64,000 bases of DNA from Caryophanales bacterium. GTDB lineage: Bacteria; Bacillota; Bacilli; Bacillales; Amphibacillaceae. This document shows positions 25,259 through 33,090 of the stretch, piece after piece. Under the pieces are notes generated by a model. That model made no database searches. It was given only the letters and a program-made list of their open reading frames with translations, and had not been told where the DNA came from. The stretch is from positions 1 to 64,000 of the forward strand of contig JAPFDS010000060.1 of the NCBI GenBank assembly GCA_026168805.1. Reading direction: 5' to 3'. How positions within the stretch are numbered: position 1 is the stretch's first letter; every line of letters starts with the position of its first letter. The position numbers and the translations under genes were made by a program.

Positions 25259-26016
25259 AGACTTTCTCCATCTTCTTCTTTTTCAGCAGCATACAATATG
25301 TACGCTTCATTCATAAAATCTAGCACATCTTGATCAATTGGATATAATCCTAGGTTTTCAGACTGCTCTTCCGACATGCGCATATCCCACAATTTATTAA
25401 TAAATTCTTCTTCGCCTGCAAAAGATTCTTCACGTTTTTCATCCATTCTTTTAATGATCTGTTGCACCTTAGTTGCCTGGGGACCTTTATCCATATGCTG
25501 CTTTATTTGTCCAATTAATGCGATCCATTCAAGGGATTCCGGATCATCAAAGGACATATTCGGAACGTTTTCCCATAATGATTGTTCTCGTTCGTCAAAC
25601 ATGGATTCTCGATAGTTTTTCTTCATGTCTTTATCTTGTTGGGACAAGTGCATGATCTTTTGAATCGCACGCCAGCGATCCTTTCCTTCCATCCCAATAC
25701 CACTAATGAGTTCTCTTAATGATTGTTCTTTTTCTCGTAAATGTTTTTGTTCTTTTTGTACAAAGGCCATTTGCTTTTTTAAACTTTCCAACCAATTCCA
25801 GTCGTCGGAAGCAAGCATGGCCTTGATTTCTTGTAGTTGAAAGCCAATATTTTGTAAAAACTGGATTTGTTGTAGCTTTTTGATTTCTTCATTTGTATAT
25901 AAGCGGTGCCCTCCTTCTGTTCGAGAAGCTGGCTTTAATACATCAATCGAATCATAATAACGAAGTGTTCGCACTGTAACACCTGTGAGTTTTTGAACGT
26001 CATGAATATGAATCAT
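25255..26016 (-). CDS. MerR-family regulator (TipA-like length)
   Basis: A 253-residue protein. The N-terminal MerR winged helix (IHDVQKLTGVTVRTLRYYDSI, GGHRLYTNEEIKKLQQI) is followed by a coiled coil and a C-terminal effector domain of about 130 residues. ATG 26016 is chosen for the MerR start and AAAGGAGG site; the frame runs back to 26082. It probably controls its own operon (membrane peptide, merR, GAP gene) and the divergent lipoprotein through two 19-bp-spacer promoters. The inducer is unknown. Confidence 0.87.
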   Translation of the reverse strand: MIHIHDVQKLTGVTVRTLRYYDSIDVLKPASRTEGGHRLYTNEEIKKLQQIQFLQNIGFQLQEIKAMLASDDWNWLESLKKQMAFVQKEQKHLREKEQSLRELISGIGMEGKDRWRAIQKIMHLSQQDKDMKKNYRESMFDEREQSLWENVPNMSFDDPESLEWIALIGQIKQHMDKGPQATKVQQIIKRMDEKREESFAGEEEFINKLWDMRMSEEQSENLGLYPIDQDVLDFMNEAYILYAAEKEEDGESL

Positions 26017-26038
26017 ATAAACCCTCCTTTCTGTAAAG

Positions 26039-26182
26039 TTACTCATTTTTTGTCGTAAAACTTTTAAGGACATAACCGACACCTAAACCAATTAGGACAC
26101 CTGGGAAAGCATTGTTTACGAGCAGCCCAATACCCGCCCCAATAATAACACACCCATAAATAATAATATCTTCTTGTTTCAT
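26039..26182 (-). CDS. 47-residue membrane peptide
   Basis: It encodes a hydrophobic peptide (IIIYGCVIIGAGIGLLVNN, FPGVLIGLGVGYVLKS) of two short transmembrane segments. ATG 26182 has GAGGTACATCC upstream; the longer frame to 26335 would run across both promoters. It is the first gene of the merR operon. Function unknown. Confidence 0.65.
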   Translation of the reverse strand: MKQEDIIIYGCVIIGAGIGLLVNNAFPGVLIGLGVGYVLKSFTTKNE

Positions 26183-26213
26183 AGGATGTACCTCCCTCGC
26201 TTCATTTCCACTC

Positions 26214-26244
26214 AGTATACAAAATGACGTAACGTCAGTATCAA
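26214..26244 (-). promoter_or_regulatory. MerR-type promoter for the merR operon
   Basis: Minus strand TTGATA (26244-26239), a 19-bp spacer and TATACT (26219-26214). The spacer holds the perfect palindrome TGACGT-t-ACGTCA. A 19-bp spacer with a central dyad is the hallmark of MerR-activated promoters. Confidence 0.75.
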
Positions 26245-26260
26245 GTCCTTTATAAAACAC

Positions 26261-26291
26261 TTGAAGTTGACGCAACGTAATCTCATACAAT
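26261..26291 (+). promoter_or_regulatory. MerR-type promoter for the DUF4097 lipoprotein
   Basis: TTGAAG (26261-26266), a 19-bp spacer containing GACGCAACGT, and TACAAT (26286-26291). It is divergent from the previous promoter and has the same spacing. Confidence 0.7.
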
Positions 26292-26315
26292 GGTAGGAGT
26301 CTAGGAGGGATATGC

Positions 26316-26990
26316 GTGCGAAGAACATTAGTCATCGGATTATTTTTTATAGTTACAGTTTTATTAGTGAGTTGTTCAACGGAAGAATGGGAAGAAATTC
26401 AACATACGAGCATCGAAGGAATTGAAACGATTGTTATTGATTACCGAAGTACAAATGTGTTCATTCAACCAACAGATGATGATGAATTAAAAACTGCTCT
26501 TTTGTTACACGATAACGGACCTAGTTTTGCTTTGAAGAAAGGGAATGGAAAAATAAACATTCGAACGAAAAGTAACATTACCCGTTTGTTTAGCACTCAA
26601 AAGCCATCTTTAACCATTAGCATTCCTAAAAATTATACGGGAGAAGTTGTGTTAAAAGGTTCATCCGGAAATGTGACTGGAGAAGATGTACAAATAGAGA
26701 AATTGAACATTAGCGGAAGTAGCGGGAATGTTGATCTTACTTTTAATGAATTTATGACACATACATCTATTTCTCTCAGCAGTGGAAATGTCGCTATTAC
26801 AGTGCGTGAGCAACCTGATGTGAGCATTGACTTCAAATCAAAAAGTGGGAACCAATCCATCGATTTTGTTCTCGATGAGCAGGGGCAAACTAAACAACGA
26901 ACAACAGGTACGATTGGAAAAGGTACGTACCCGTTACAAATTAAAACAACGTCGGGGAATGTTCGGTTGGAGAAGTTATCTATTCTCTGA
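26316..26990 (+). CDS. DUF4097-type lipoprotein
   Basis: A 224-residue lipoprotein (lipobox LVSC) with repeated beta-strand segments SSGNV (four times), typical of the DUF4097 bactofilin/adhesin-like beta-helix. The GTG at 26316 follows AGGAGGGA; a nearby ATG (26312) is out of frame. It is driven by the MerR-type promoter at 26261. DUF4097 proteins often accompany envelope-stress or LiaFSR-type systems. Its function here is unknown. Confidence 0.78.
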   Translation: MRRTLVIGLFFIVTVLLVSCSTEEWEEIQHTSIEGIETIVIDYRSTNVFIQPTDDDELKTALLLHDNGPSFALKKGNGKINIRTKSNITRLFSTQKPSLTISIPKNYTGEVVLKGSSGNVTGEDVQIEKLNISGSSGNVDLTFNEFMTHTSISLSSGNVAITVREQPDVSIDFKSKSGNQSIDFVLDEQGQTKQRTTGTIGKGTYPLQIKTTSGNVRLEKLSIL

Positions 26991-27039
26991 ATTGTGATAA
27001 GATGTAGTGACAATACGTGTTAAAGGGGAGGTTCTAAAA

Positions 27040-27738
27040 ATGAAAAAAGCTCAAGTTCTCGTACTTGGAACGTTTCATATGGGACAAGAAGAAGGATTCG
27101 ACTGTGAACATCGACAACCTGAAATTGAAGCTTTAGTAGATCGATTAGCACAATTTCAACCAACGAAAATTGCAGTGGAAATGGTGCCGGAGGATGCCGC
27201 TGCATTCGATGAACATTATCGGAAGTATCGCGATGGTACATGGGATTTAAAAACGAATGAAATTTACCAAATAGGATTTCGGTTAGCGAAAAAGTTAGAA
27301 CACGCACGTGTGTATCCAACCGATTGGATGGGGCCTGCTGAAATGAGTTTCGGTGAGATTGAGGATTGGGGAACTGAGCACCAACCAAAACTGATGCAAG
27401 AATTATTTGCGGAATTGGCCGATTTTCCTAAGATAACAGAGGAGAAGACGATTCTCGAATATCATTATGAATTAAATAACCCAGAGTTAATTAAATCATT
27501 ACATAAAGTTTATGTAAACGTAGCTCGAATAGGGACAATTGACAATAATGTAGGTATCAAGTGGTTGAGCTGGTGGTACAAACGAAATTTAATTATGTTT
27601 GCAAATCTCACACGGTTGATTGAATCATCTGATGAACGTATTTTATTTATCGTTGGAGTCTCGCATTCCTCTATAGTGACAAAATTTCTTGAGGAGAGTG
27701 ACATTTGCGAAATCGTGCCCCCGCTTCAATATTTATAA
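27040..27738 (+). CDS. DUF5694/TraB-EreA-like protein
   Basis: A 232-residue cytosolic protein starting KKAQVLVLGTFHMGQ, then FQPTKIAVEMVPED and a C-terminal LFIVGVSHSSIVTKFLEE. The GTFHM, E and GxSH segments are the conserved sites of the TraB/GumN/EreA-like superfamily, which includes proteases and erythromycin esterases. ATG 27040 has GGGGAGG 7 nt upstream. Substrate unknown; the DUF5694 label is from memory of the family. Confidence 0.75.
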   Translation: MKKAQVLVLGTFHMGQEEGFDCEHRQPEIEALVDRLAQFQPTKIAVEMVPEDAAAFDEHYRKYRDGTWDLKTNEIYQIGFRLAKKLEHARVYPTDWMGPAEMSFGEIEDWGTEHQPKLMQELFAELADFPKITEEKTILEYHYELNNPELIKSLHKVYVNVARIGTIDNNVGIKWLSWWYKRNLIMFANLTRLIESSDERILFIVGVSHSSIVTKFLEESDICEIVPPLQYL

Positions 27739-27784
27739 TAATTCATAAAGTTTAGCGAATGATCTCCTTTTCTCAGTTTCTTTT

Positions 27785-28000
27785 GGATGATTATTGCCAT
27801 TGATACCATGGATTGCGAGAAAGCTGCAATTCTTTTGACGATTAACTCCATTGATACCAAGGATTACGAGAAAACTGCGATTCCTTTGACGATTAGATCC
27901 ATTAATACCATGGATTACGGAAATAATGCTTTTCTTTTGACGATTAGCTCCATTGATACCATGGATTACGGAAATAATGCTTTTCTTTTGATGATTAACT
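27785..28000. repeat. Family B 51-bp tandem repeats, array 2
   Basis: Four well-preserved units (TTTTGACGATTAGCTCC, ATTGATACCATGGATTACGG), between two plus-strand genes. Confidence 0.87.
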
Positions 28001-28253
28001 CTCCTATCTTTGAAAAATTCACAATTGAAGCAGAAGCTATTCCCAGGTTATTATCCATAAAAATAGTATCTCAAAATTTTCTTCCCACTGAACTGTGTAC
28101 GTGATGATTATCAATGATGGAAGGGAGCGAGGAGGAATCTGTAGATCGAAGATAGGATGCTCTCCCTTAACATATTTTTTATGAATGGTATACTAATCTA
28201 TAATTATTTAAAGCAAACAATTGATAGAGATTGAAGATTAGGAGAATGGATGT

Positions 28254-29009
28254 ATGAAGAAGCTGTTAAAGGAAGCTAATGTGCCATGGGATGAATCCAT
28301 TGTTGCTGTTACTTCAGATAAAAAAAGTTATGAAAATAAATTTTTAGATACGCTGAATAATGGGTATCCTCTAATCATAATAGGCATTTTATTATTTTTT
28401 TATTTGGGCATTATTCTATCGATAATTTTCTTTGCAGCTGTCACTTCAGCTATTCTTTCGCCTCTCATGCCTTCGGAAATTGAAAATTCGATATTCTCAG
28501 TTTTAAGCTTTATGTTTTTCTTTGTCGGGATTTTTTCTGTTATTTCCATCATTATGGGGATACGGCAATTACGAAGAAAGGGAAAGTGGTATGTGATTTT
28601 GTATCCAGATCGCATTCTTTATAAGTATCGAGTTAACAAAAAGATGTATGAACAATGGGTCCCTTTATCGAAGTTACAAAAGTGTTTTATTTACCCAAGT
28701 CAAAAAAGTTCCTACCGTTTATTTTTCAAAGGTAAGATGATCAAGAAAATCTTTTTTATAAATGTTCAATTCGAATATGATGAACTTGACACTGTCCATT
28801 ATATACCTATGCTACTTTCGAATCGCTACAATGACTTGAATACAATTATCTCGTATGTACAACATGCATATCATATACCTATCTATCTCACACAGAGGAA
28901 AATTGCGAAACAAGAAACCTTTCAGTCGATAGAGGATACACATTTTCAAAAAGTCGATTTTAATGGAGACTTACATGCATATATTTACAATAAACGAGAC
29001 GGTATGTAA
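28254..29009 (+). CDS. Orphan membrane protein, paralogue 3
   Basis: A 251-residue paralogue of the genes at 14220 and 14992, 13 kb away. It opens MKKLLKEANVPWDESIVAVTSDKKS, has two hydrophobic segments at residues 40-75 and 85-105, then LYPDRILYKYR and LLSNRYNDLNTIISYVQ. It lies between two family B repeat arrays. A GATTAGGAG site precedes the ATG. Function unknown. Confidence 0.72.
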   Translation: MKKLLKEANVPWDESIVAVTSDKKSYENKFLDTLNNGYPLIIIGILLFFYLGIILSIIFFAAVTSAILSPLMPSEIENSIFSVLSFMFFFVGIFSVISIIMGIRQLRRKGKWYVILYPDRILYKYRVNKKMYEQWVPLSKLQKCFIYPSQKSSYRLFFKGKMIKKIFFINVQFEYDELDTVHYIPMLLSNRYNDLNTIISYVQHAYHIPIYLTQRKIAKQETFQSIEDTHFQKVDFNGDLHAYIYNKRDGM

Positions 29010-29035
29010 CAAACATATTGCTCGTTGTTCGATGT

Positions 29036-29292
29036 AAAATTTGTAGAATTACTGCGATTCCTTTGATGATTAACTCCTTTGATACCATGGATTGCAGAAA
29101 TACAGCGGTTCTTTTGACGATTAGATCCATTGATACCATGGATTACGAAAATACTGCGATTCTTTTGACGATTAGCTCCTTGGATACCAAGGATTACGAG
29201 AAAAGTGCAATTCCTTTGACGATTAGCTCCTTTAATACCATAGACTACGGAAATACAGCGATTCCTTTGATGATTACATCCATCGATACCTA
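29036..29292. repeat. Family B 51-bp tandem repeats, array 3
   Basis: Five units with the consensus GCGATTCCTTTGACGATTA...CCATTGATACCATGGATTACG; the last unit runs into a small minus-strand ORF end. Confidence 0.87.
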
Positions 29293-29373
29293 ATTGCTCT
29301 TTTTAGCTAAAATGCGTGCAGTTATTGAAATAATTATTGCCACAGCTGATATAATTAGAATTGTAACATACAT
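29290..29373 (-). CDS. 27-residue hydrophobic peptide, doubtful
   Basis: The frame encodes one transmembrane helix (ILIISAVAIIISITARIL) with a basic tail, the shape of a type I toxin. The ribosome-binding site is weak (GAAAGAAGTGG). A possible promoter TTCTAT-N16-TTATAC lies upstream on the minus strand. It is next to the better supported toxin at 29476. Confidence 0.33.
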   Translation of the reverse strand: MYVTILIISAVAIIISITARILAKKSN

Positions 29374-29425
29374 GATTAACCACTTCTTTCTTGTTTTTTA
29401 TGTATAATGGGTGTACAATATACAT

Positions 29426-29510
29426 AGAATATGGAATAAGGAAGGGTTTTACCCCTCCCTTAATGTGGTTTAGGGCTATCGCTTATCGGAGCGATGGCTT
29501 TTCTTTTTTC
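29426..29510 (+). ncRNA. Candidate antisense RNA (type I antitoxin)
   Basis: Plus-strand promoter TTGTTT (29391-29396), 17-bp spacer and TACAAT (29414-29419). A strong terminator follows: GCTATCGCT pairs with AGCGATGGC (29475-29498), then a T-rich run to 29510. The roughly 85-nt RNA would overlap the 3' end of the minus-strand toxin gene. No ORF is inside. Confidence 0.55.
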
Positions 29511-29589
29511 TATCCGTTAAAGATATACAAAGATTAACCAGAGCCGTAACCAAGCTAACAATAGCCCCAATCAAAGCCACTACTTCCAT
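29476..29589 (-). CDS. 37-residue hydrophobic peptide, candidate type I toxin
   Basis: The peptide MEVVALIGAIVSLVTALVNL... is one transmembrane helix followed by a basic tail with DRKKK, the layout of TxpA/BsrG/Fst-type membrane toxins. ATG 29589 has GGGGGTG 6 nt upstream. The last codons coincide with the terminator stem of the convergent antisense RNA. A hairpin at 29439-29461 (ACCCC/GGGGT region) may end the mRNA. The type I assignment rests on shape and antisense layout. Confidence 0.6.
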   Translation of the reverse strand: MEVVALIGAIVSLVTALVNLCISLTDRKKKSHRSDKR

Positions 29590-29635
29590 ATTCATCACCC
29601 CCTTTATGTTCTCTCAAAAGAAAGAGGGCATGTAC

Positions 29636-29664
29636 ATTATACCATAAACAACCACAAATTAGAA
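29636..29664 (-). promoter_or_regulatory. Promoter of the candidate type I toxin
   Basis: Minus strand TTCTAA (29664-29659), 17-bp spacer, perfect TATAAT (29641-29636), about 45 nt before the start codon. Confidence 0.55.
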
Positions 29665-29712
29665 CACTAGTTCCCATTTGTCCTTTTTTACTTAGCCTTT
29701 AATTAACCACTT

Positions 29713-30450
29713 CTACTTATCACTTTTCTTTTCCGCATAATCCGTCGCTCGTTCGGCAAAATCTAATACTTCTTCTGAAATGGGAAAAAAGCCTGTTTCT
29801 TCTGCGGGCAGTTTGCGAACTTTCCAAAATTGGTCCATCAGGTGTTCATTGCCATCAAATATGTCGGATGATAATTTGTGTAGTGCTCGAGCAATATCTA
29901 TTCCCTCGTCTGATTCAGGTGGGATTCCATCTTGTATGCATTGTTCCATTTGTCGCAATACTTTCATCGATTGTTCTAGCATAGCATCCTTATGACTCAA
30001 ACTAGGGATGCTTTTTTGTAATGTTTGTTGATCCTCGTTTTCAAAATAGTCCAGCCATTTTCCGGAGCTTTTTTCTGTTTTTTGTACGACTTCTACTACC
30101 TTTTCCCATGATAGTTCTGCATCAAATTCGATCATATTGATTAAGGAAGAGGTATAGCTAATATTTGTTTGGAGTTCCTCTAACTGCTCCTGTAAATACG
30201 TATAATGGGTTTTTAAAATTTGCTCATATGACATTTTTTCGATGACTTCTCGAATACTTTTTAACGGAAGGGATAATGATTTTAAAATCATTATTTTTTC
30301 CAGGGTAAATAAATCATCTTCAGAATACATCCGCTTCCCATGTTCATCCTTATATGTAGGCGTCAACAGTCCAATTTCATCATAATAGCGTAATGTTCGA
30401 ACGGAAATATTTCGCTCGTGAGCGACTTCTCCTGTCGTCCATGTTTTCAT
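29713..30450 (-). CDS. MerR-family regulator, second type
   Basis: A 245-residue protein. The N-terminal MerR domain (TTGEVAHERNISVRTLRYYDEI, GKRMYSEDDLFTLEKI) is followed by a coiled coil and a helical effector domain that resembles the other MerR protein here (FWKVR, FFPISEEVLDF). It starts at ATG 30450 behind GGAGCAA. It is divergent from the CPBP gene, whose 19-bp-spacer promoter lies in the shared intergenic region. Confidence 0.87.
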   Translation of the reverse strand: MKTWTTGEVAHERNISVRTLRYYDEIGLLTPTYKDEHGKRMYSEDDLFTLEKIMILKSLSLPLKSIREVIEKMSYEQILKTHYTYLQEQLEELQTNISYTSSLINMIEFDAELSWEKVVEVVQKTEKSSGKWLDYFENEDQQTLQKSIPSLSHKDAMLEQSMKVLRQMEQCIQDGIPPESDEGIDIARALHKLSSDIFDGNEHLMDQFWKVRKLPAEETGFFPISEEVLDFAERATDYAEKKSDK

Positions 30451-30469
30451 TTTATTTGCTCCTATCCAC

Positions 30470-30500
30470 TTGCAGGTTACGTTACGTCACCCATTATACT
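30470..30500 (+). promoter_or_regulatory. MerR-type promoter for the CPBP gene
   Basis: TTGCAG (30470-30475), a 19-bp spacer GTTACGTTACGTCACCCAT and TATACT (30495-30500). The ACGTTACGT core matches the operator of the 26-kb MerR promoters. Confidence 0.77.
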
Positions 30501-30533
30501 ACGATTATAATCTGATAGAAAGTAGGGAATGGT

Positions 30534-31223
30534 ATGAGTTTACGAGAGAATGATGTGTGGGGATGGCGGGAATGTGTAGCACTGCTGGTTCTTGAGTTTG
30601 TCGGTGTCATTGTTGGAATCAAATTGATCGTACAACCGATGTACGAGCGGTGGTTGGATAATGATTTGTATGCTGGGACGTTAATGGGGCTAACCGTTGC
30701 GATTACGTTAATGGTTGGGGTGTATTTCATTGCATTGCGCCCGCGCCAACTTTCCTGGAAAGAAGTAGGCGTACGAACATTTCAGAAAAAAGATTGGAAA
30801 CTGATTGGAATGTATACGGCTATATTAGTCATCGGTTCGGTTGTTCTTATGTTACTTACGATGCTGGTTGGTAATCAGTTGGAAAATAGTAAAACAGATG
30901 CGATGCAAGAAAATTTTTCGGTGTTTTCAGCATTGATTGCTTTTATTTCTGCCGTTGTAATTTCACCTATATATGAAGAAATTTTGTACCGCGGATTTAT
31001 GTATCTTTTTTTTCGCAATCGTGTAGGAGTTACATATGCGATTGTGATTAGTTCGCTCATTTTTACGATTGCCCATATTCCAACGTACAATGCGATGCCG
31101 GTTAATTTTTTCGGTGGGATTATTTTTGCCCTTGCTTATGAACGTACAAACTCTATTTGGCCCTCTGTATTGATTCATGGACTTACAAATGCGGTGTTCG
31201 TTTTAGCAACCTTTTTCGGTTAA
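30534..31223 (+). CDS. CPBP (CAAX/Abi) intramembrane metalloprotease
   Basis: A 229-residue protein with about seven transmembrane helices. The catalytic motif EEILYRGF is at residues 148-155 (E148, E149, R152), followed by the second motif FTIAHIP with the conserved His, and a final HGLTNA. Such proteases cleave CAAX proteins or act in bacteriocin immunity and signalling. It is placed under the divergent MerR-type promoter. An AT-rich weak hairpin (AATAGTT/AACTATT) follows the stop. Confidence 0.85.
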   Translation: MSLRENDVWGWRECVALLVLEFVGVIVGIKLIVQPMYERWLDNDLYAGTLMGLTVAITLMVGVYFIALRPRQLSWKEVGVRTFQKKDWKLIGMYTAILVIGSVVLMLLTMLVGNQLENSKTDAMQENFSVFSALIAFISAVVISPIYEEILYRGFMYLFFRNRVGVTYAIVISSLIFTIAHIPTYNAMPVNFFGGIIFALAYERTNSIWPSVLIHGLTNAVFVLATFFG

Positions 31224-31408
31224 AATAGTTAGAAAACTCTCTAAAAACTATTAGTTTAATAACCTATTGCATTCTCAGATTGACTTATGTTACCTTATAG
31301 AAACTATACGTTTTTCACTTCTTGCAGCATTGTTTAAAACCTTGATTTGACAGTGTTTGTGCAGATGTGGTGACGTAGAAGTCAATCTGTTTGTGAGGGG
31401 GTTTCTAT

Positions 31409-32173
31409 ATGTATTTTGTTTTTGATTTAGATGGAGCGATTAGTTTTGAAGGAGAACATATTTCTGAAGGAATGCGAGAGGCTATGAATCATTTAGTTGA
31501 AAACGATCATGAGGTTGTATTTACTTCTGCTAAAACCATTCGTGATATGTGGTCGATGATTCCACGAGAATTTCATCACCATACGATGATCGGTGCCAAT
31601 GGCGCATTAATTGCAACAAACGGAAAAATTGTTCATACAAAATCATTTACTCAAGAACAAATGGAGGAAATTACTCATTTTATTGAAACATTTGATGCTA
31701 CGTATTTAATTGATGGGGATTGGGACTATGATTATACGGGGCCAAATGATCACCATATTTTAAAAGATATCGATCCAGCACACGTTGCCGAGATGGTTCC
31801 TTTTGATGATTTACCATCAGTTGTGAAAGTATCCATCTTATCTTCAAAAGATTCGAAGCAGTTCGCTGAAAAGTTAGTAGATATTGATGTGCGCGTAACT
31901 GCCCATGAAAATGAAGTTGGCTTAGATGTTCGACCGAAGCATGTGCACAAACGCAGTGCCTTAGAAGATTTGGGGATTGAAAAGGATAATTATGTCGCTT
32001 TCGGTAGTGACGGAAATGACCTCACCTTGTTTGATCACGCGCACCATTCCGTCATTGTTGGAGACCATGGAGACCTTGCAGCGATTGCAAAAGAAGTCAT
32101 TCAAAATGTGGAAAATGTCGAGCAACGAATCATTGGAAAAATAAAAGAATTGTCCGAGCGATACGCTTTTTAA
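31409..32173 (+). CDS. HAD-family (Cof-like) phosphatase
   Basis: A 254-residue IIB-type HAD hydrolase. Motif I is FDLDGAIS (D6, D8) with Ala where most members have Thr; motif II lies at TSAKT, and motif IV is FGSDGNDLTLF. The cap region begins near FIETFDATYLIDGD. Family members dephosphorylate sugar or nucleotide phosphates. Ribosome-binding site GAGGGGG. Monocistronic, with its own terminator. Confidence 0.85.
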   Translation: MYFVFDLDGAISFEGEHISEGMREAMNHLVENDHEVVFTSAKTIRDMWSMIPREFHHHTMIGANGALIATNGKIVHTKSFTQEQMEEITHFIETFDATYLIDGDWDYDYTGPNDHHILKDIDPAHVAEMVPFDDLPSVVKVSILSSKDSKQFAEKLVDIDVRVTAHENEVGLDVRPKHVHKRSALEDLGIEKDNYVAFGSDGNDLTLFDHAHHSVIVGDHGDLAAIAKEVIQNVENVEQRIIGKIKELSERYAF

Positions 32174-32177
32174 TAGA

Positions 32178-32216
32178 AAAGCTGCCTTTCCTTTGGGAGA
32201 GGCAGCTTGTTTTATT
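32178..32216 (+). terminator. Terminator of the HAD gene
   Basis: AAGCTGCCT and AGGCAGCTT form a 9-bp stem, followed by GTTTTATT. Confidence 0.87.
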
Positions 32217-32245
32217 GTATTGAACACCTTAAAGTGAAACTTCAT

Positions 32246-32436
32246 TCAGTGGGGGGTTTTTATTCATCCCCACTGACAATAGGGGAACAAAGGATAAGAA
32301 CGTCACGTCCTGTGACAAATCCTTTGTGACCTACGTCCTGTAGGCCCGAACAGAATCAGGGATTTACGAGCAGTTTATCCCCCACTTACTTTCTTTGGTT
32401 TATTCAGATATTTAAAGTCGGGGTATTACTGCTCGT
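32246..32436. other. Gene-free palindromic segment with three nested hairpins
   Basis: Three inverted repeats in 190 bp. TCAGTGGGG/CCCCACTGA (32246-32276). ACAAAGGAT/ATCCTTTGT (32287-32327), enclosing GTCAC-GTCCT-GTGAC (32302-32316), followed by CCTAC-GTCCT-GTAGG (32330-32344). ACGAGCAGT/ACTGCTCGT (32366-32436), with an inner ATCCCC/GGGGTAT pairing. It lies upstream of a broken acetyltransferase gene. It could be a mobile-element end or a structured RNA; no family was identified. Confidence 0.6.
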
Positions 32437-32486
32437 TAATGCGTGATAAAATAAGAGAAATCATTGCGACGAAAGGAGTATTGTTG

Positions 32487-33032
32487 ATGTATACAGATGA
32501 GGAATTAACCATTCGTCCCATTGAGAAGCGCGATTTGCCGATGTTATGGGAAGCAATATTTAAAGAAGATTTCCCCGAATGGAAAAAGTGGGATGCGCCC
32601 TACTTTCCCCATCAGTCGATGCCCTTTGAGGAGTTTATGGACATGTCGTCTGCTTGGATTGGAAGAGATGATCGCTGGGTGATTACTGTAGATGAGGTTG
32701 TATGCGGGACGGTTTCGTATTACTTTGAAGACGATCGAGGCAACTGGTTAGAATGTGGCATTATTATTCATCAATCAGGCAACTGGAATAAACGCATCGG
32801 CACCCGGGCACTTACTTTATGGGTGGACCATTTATTTCAGCAATTTCCCGTTCCACGCGTCGGCTTAACGACATAGTCTGGGAACAAGCGGATGATTCGT
32901 GTCGGTGAAAAACTAGGCATGCAAATGGAAGGTCGGATGCGAAACGTGCGTTTTTATGAAGGGAAATATTATGATTCGATCCGGATGGGCATGTTGCGGG
33001 AAGAATGGGAAGAAATCAAAGGGCATGTGTAA
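32487..33032 (+). pseudogene. GNAT N-acetyltransferase broken by an amber codon
   Basis: A full-length GNAT reading frame (181 codons before the final stop): ELTIRPIEKRDLPMLWEAIF at the start, GTVSYYFEDDRGNWLECGIII, acetyl-CoA loop WNKRIGTRAL, then GLTT. A TAG at 32874-32876 interrupts before SGNKRMIRVGEKLGMQMEGR, which continues in the same frame to 33032. TTWSGN is usual here, so TGG to TAG is the likely change. The start at 32487 has AAAGGAG. The fragment probably lacks function. Confidence 0.83.
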
Positions 33033-33090
33033 AAAGGATACAAAAACTGGCTGGCATGATTGGCAACATACTAGCCAGTGCTTCATTCAA

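Noticed and set aside
26312-26314. ATG start for the DUF4097 lipoprotein
   Set aside because: It is out of frame; the in-frame GTG at 26316 follows the same ribosome-binding site.
26039-26335. A 98-residue version of the merR-operon membrane peptide
   Set aside because: The extension would cross both MerR-type promoters; the ATG at 26182 has its own ribosome-binding site.
32246-32436. A certain IS200/IS605 end or omega RNA
   Set aside because: The hairpins recall such ends, but no tnpA or tnpB remnant is present, so it is reported only as an unidentified element.
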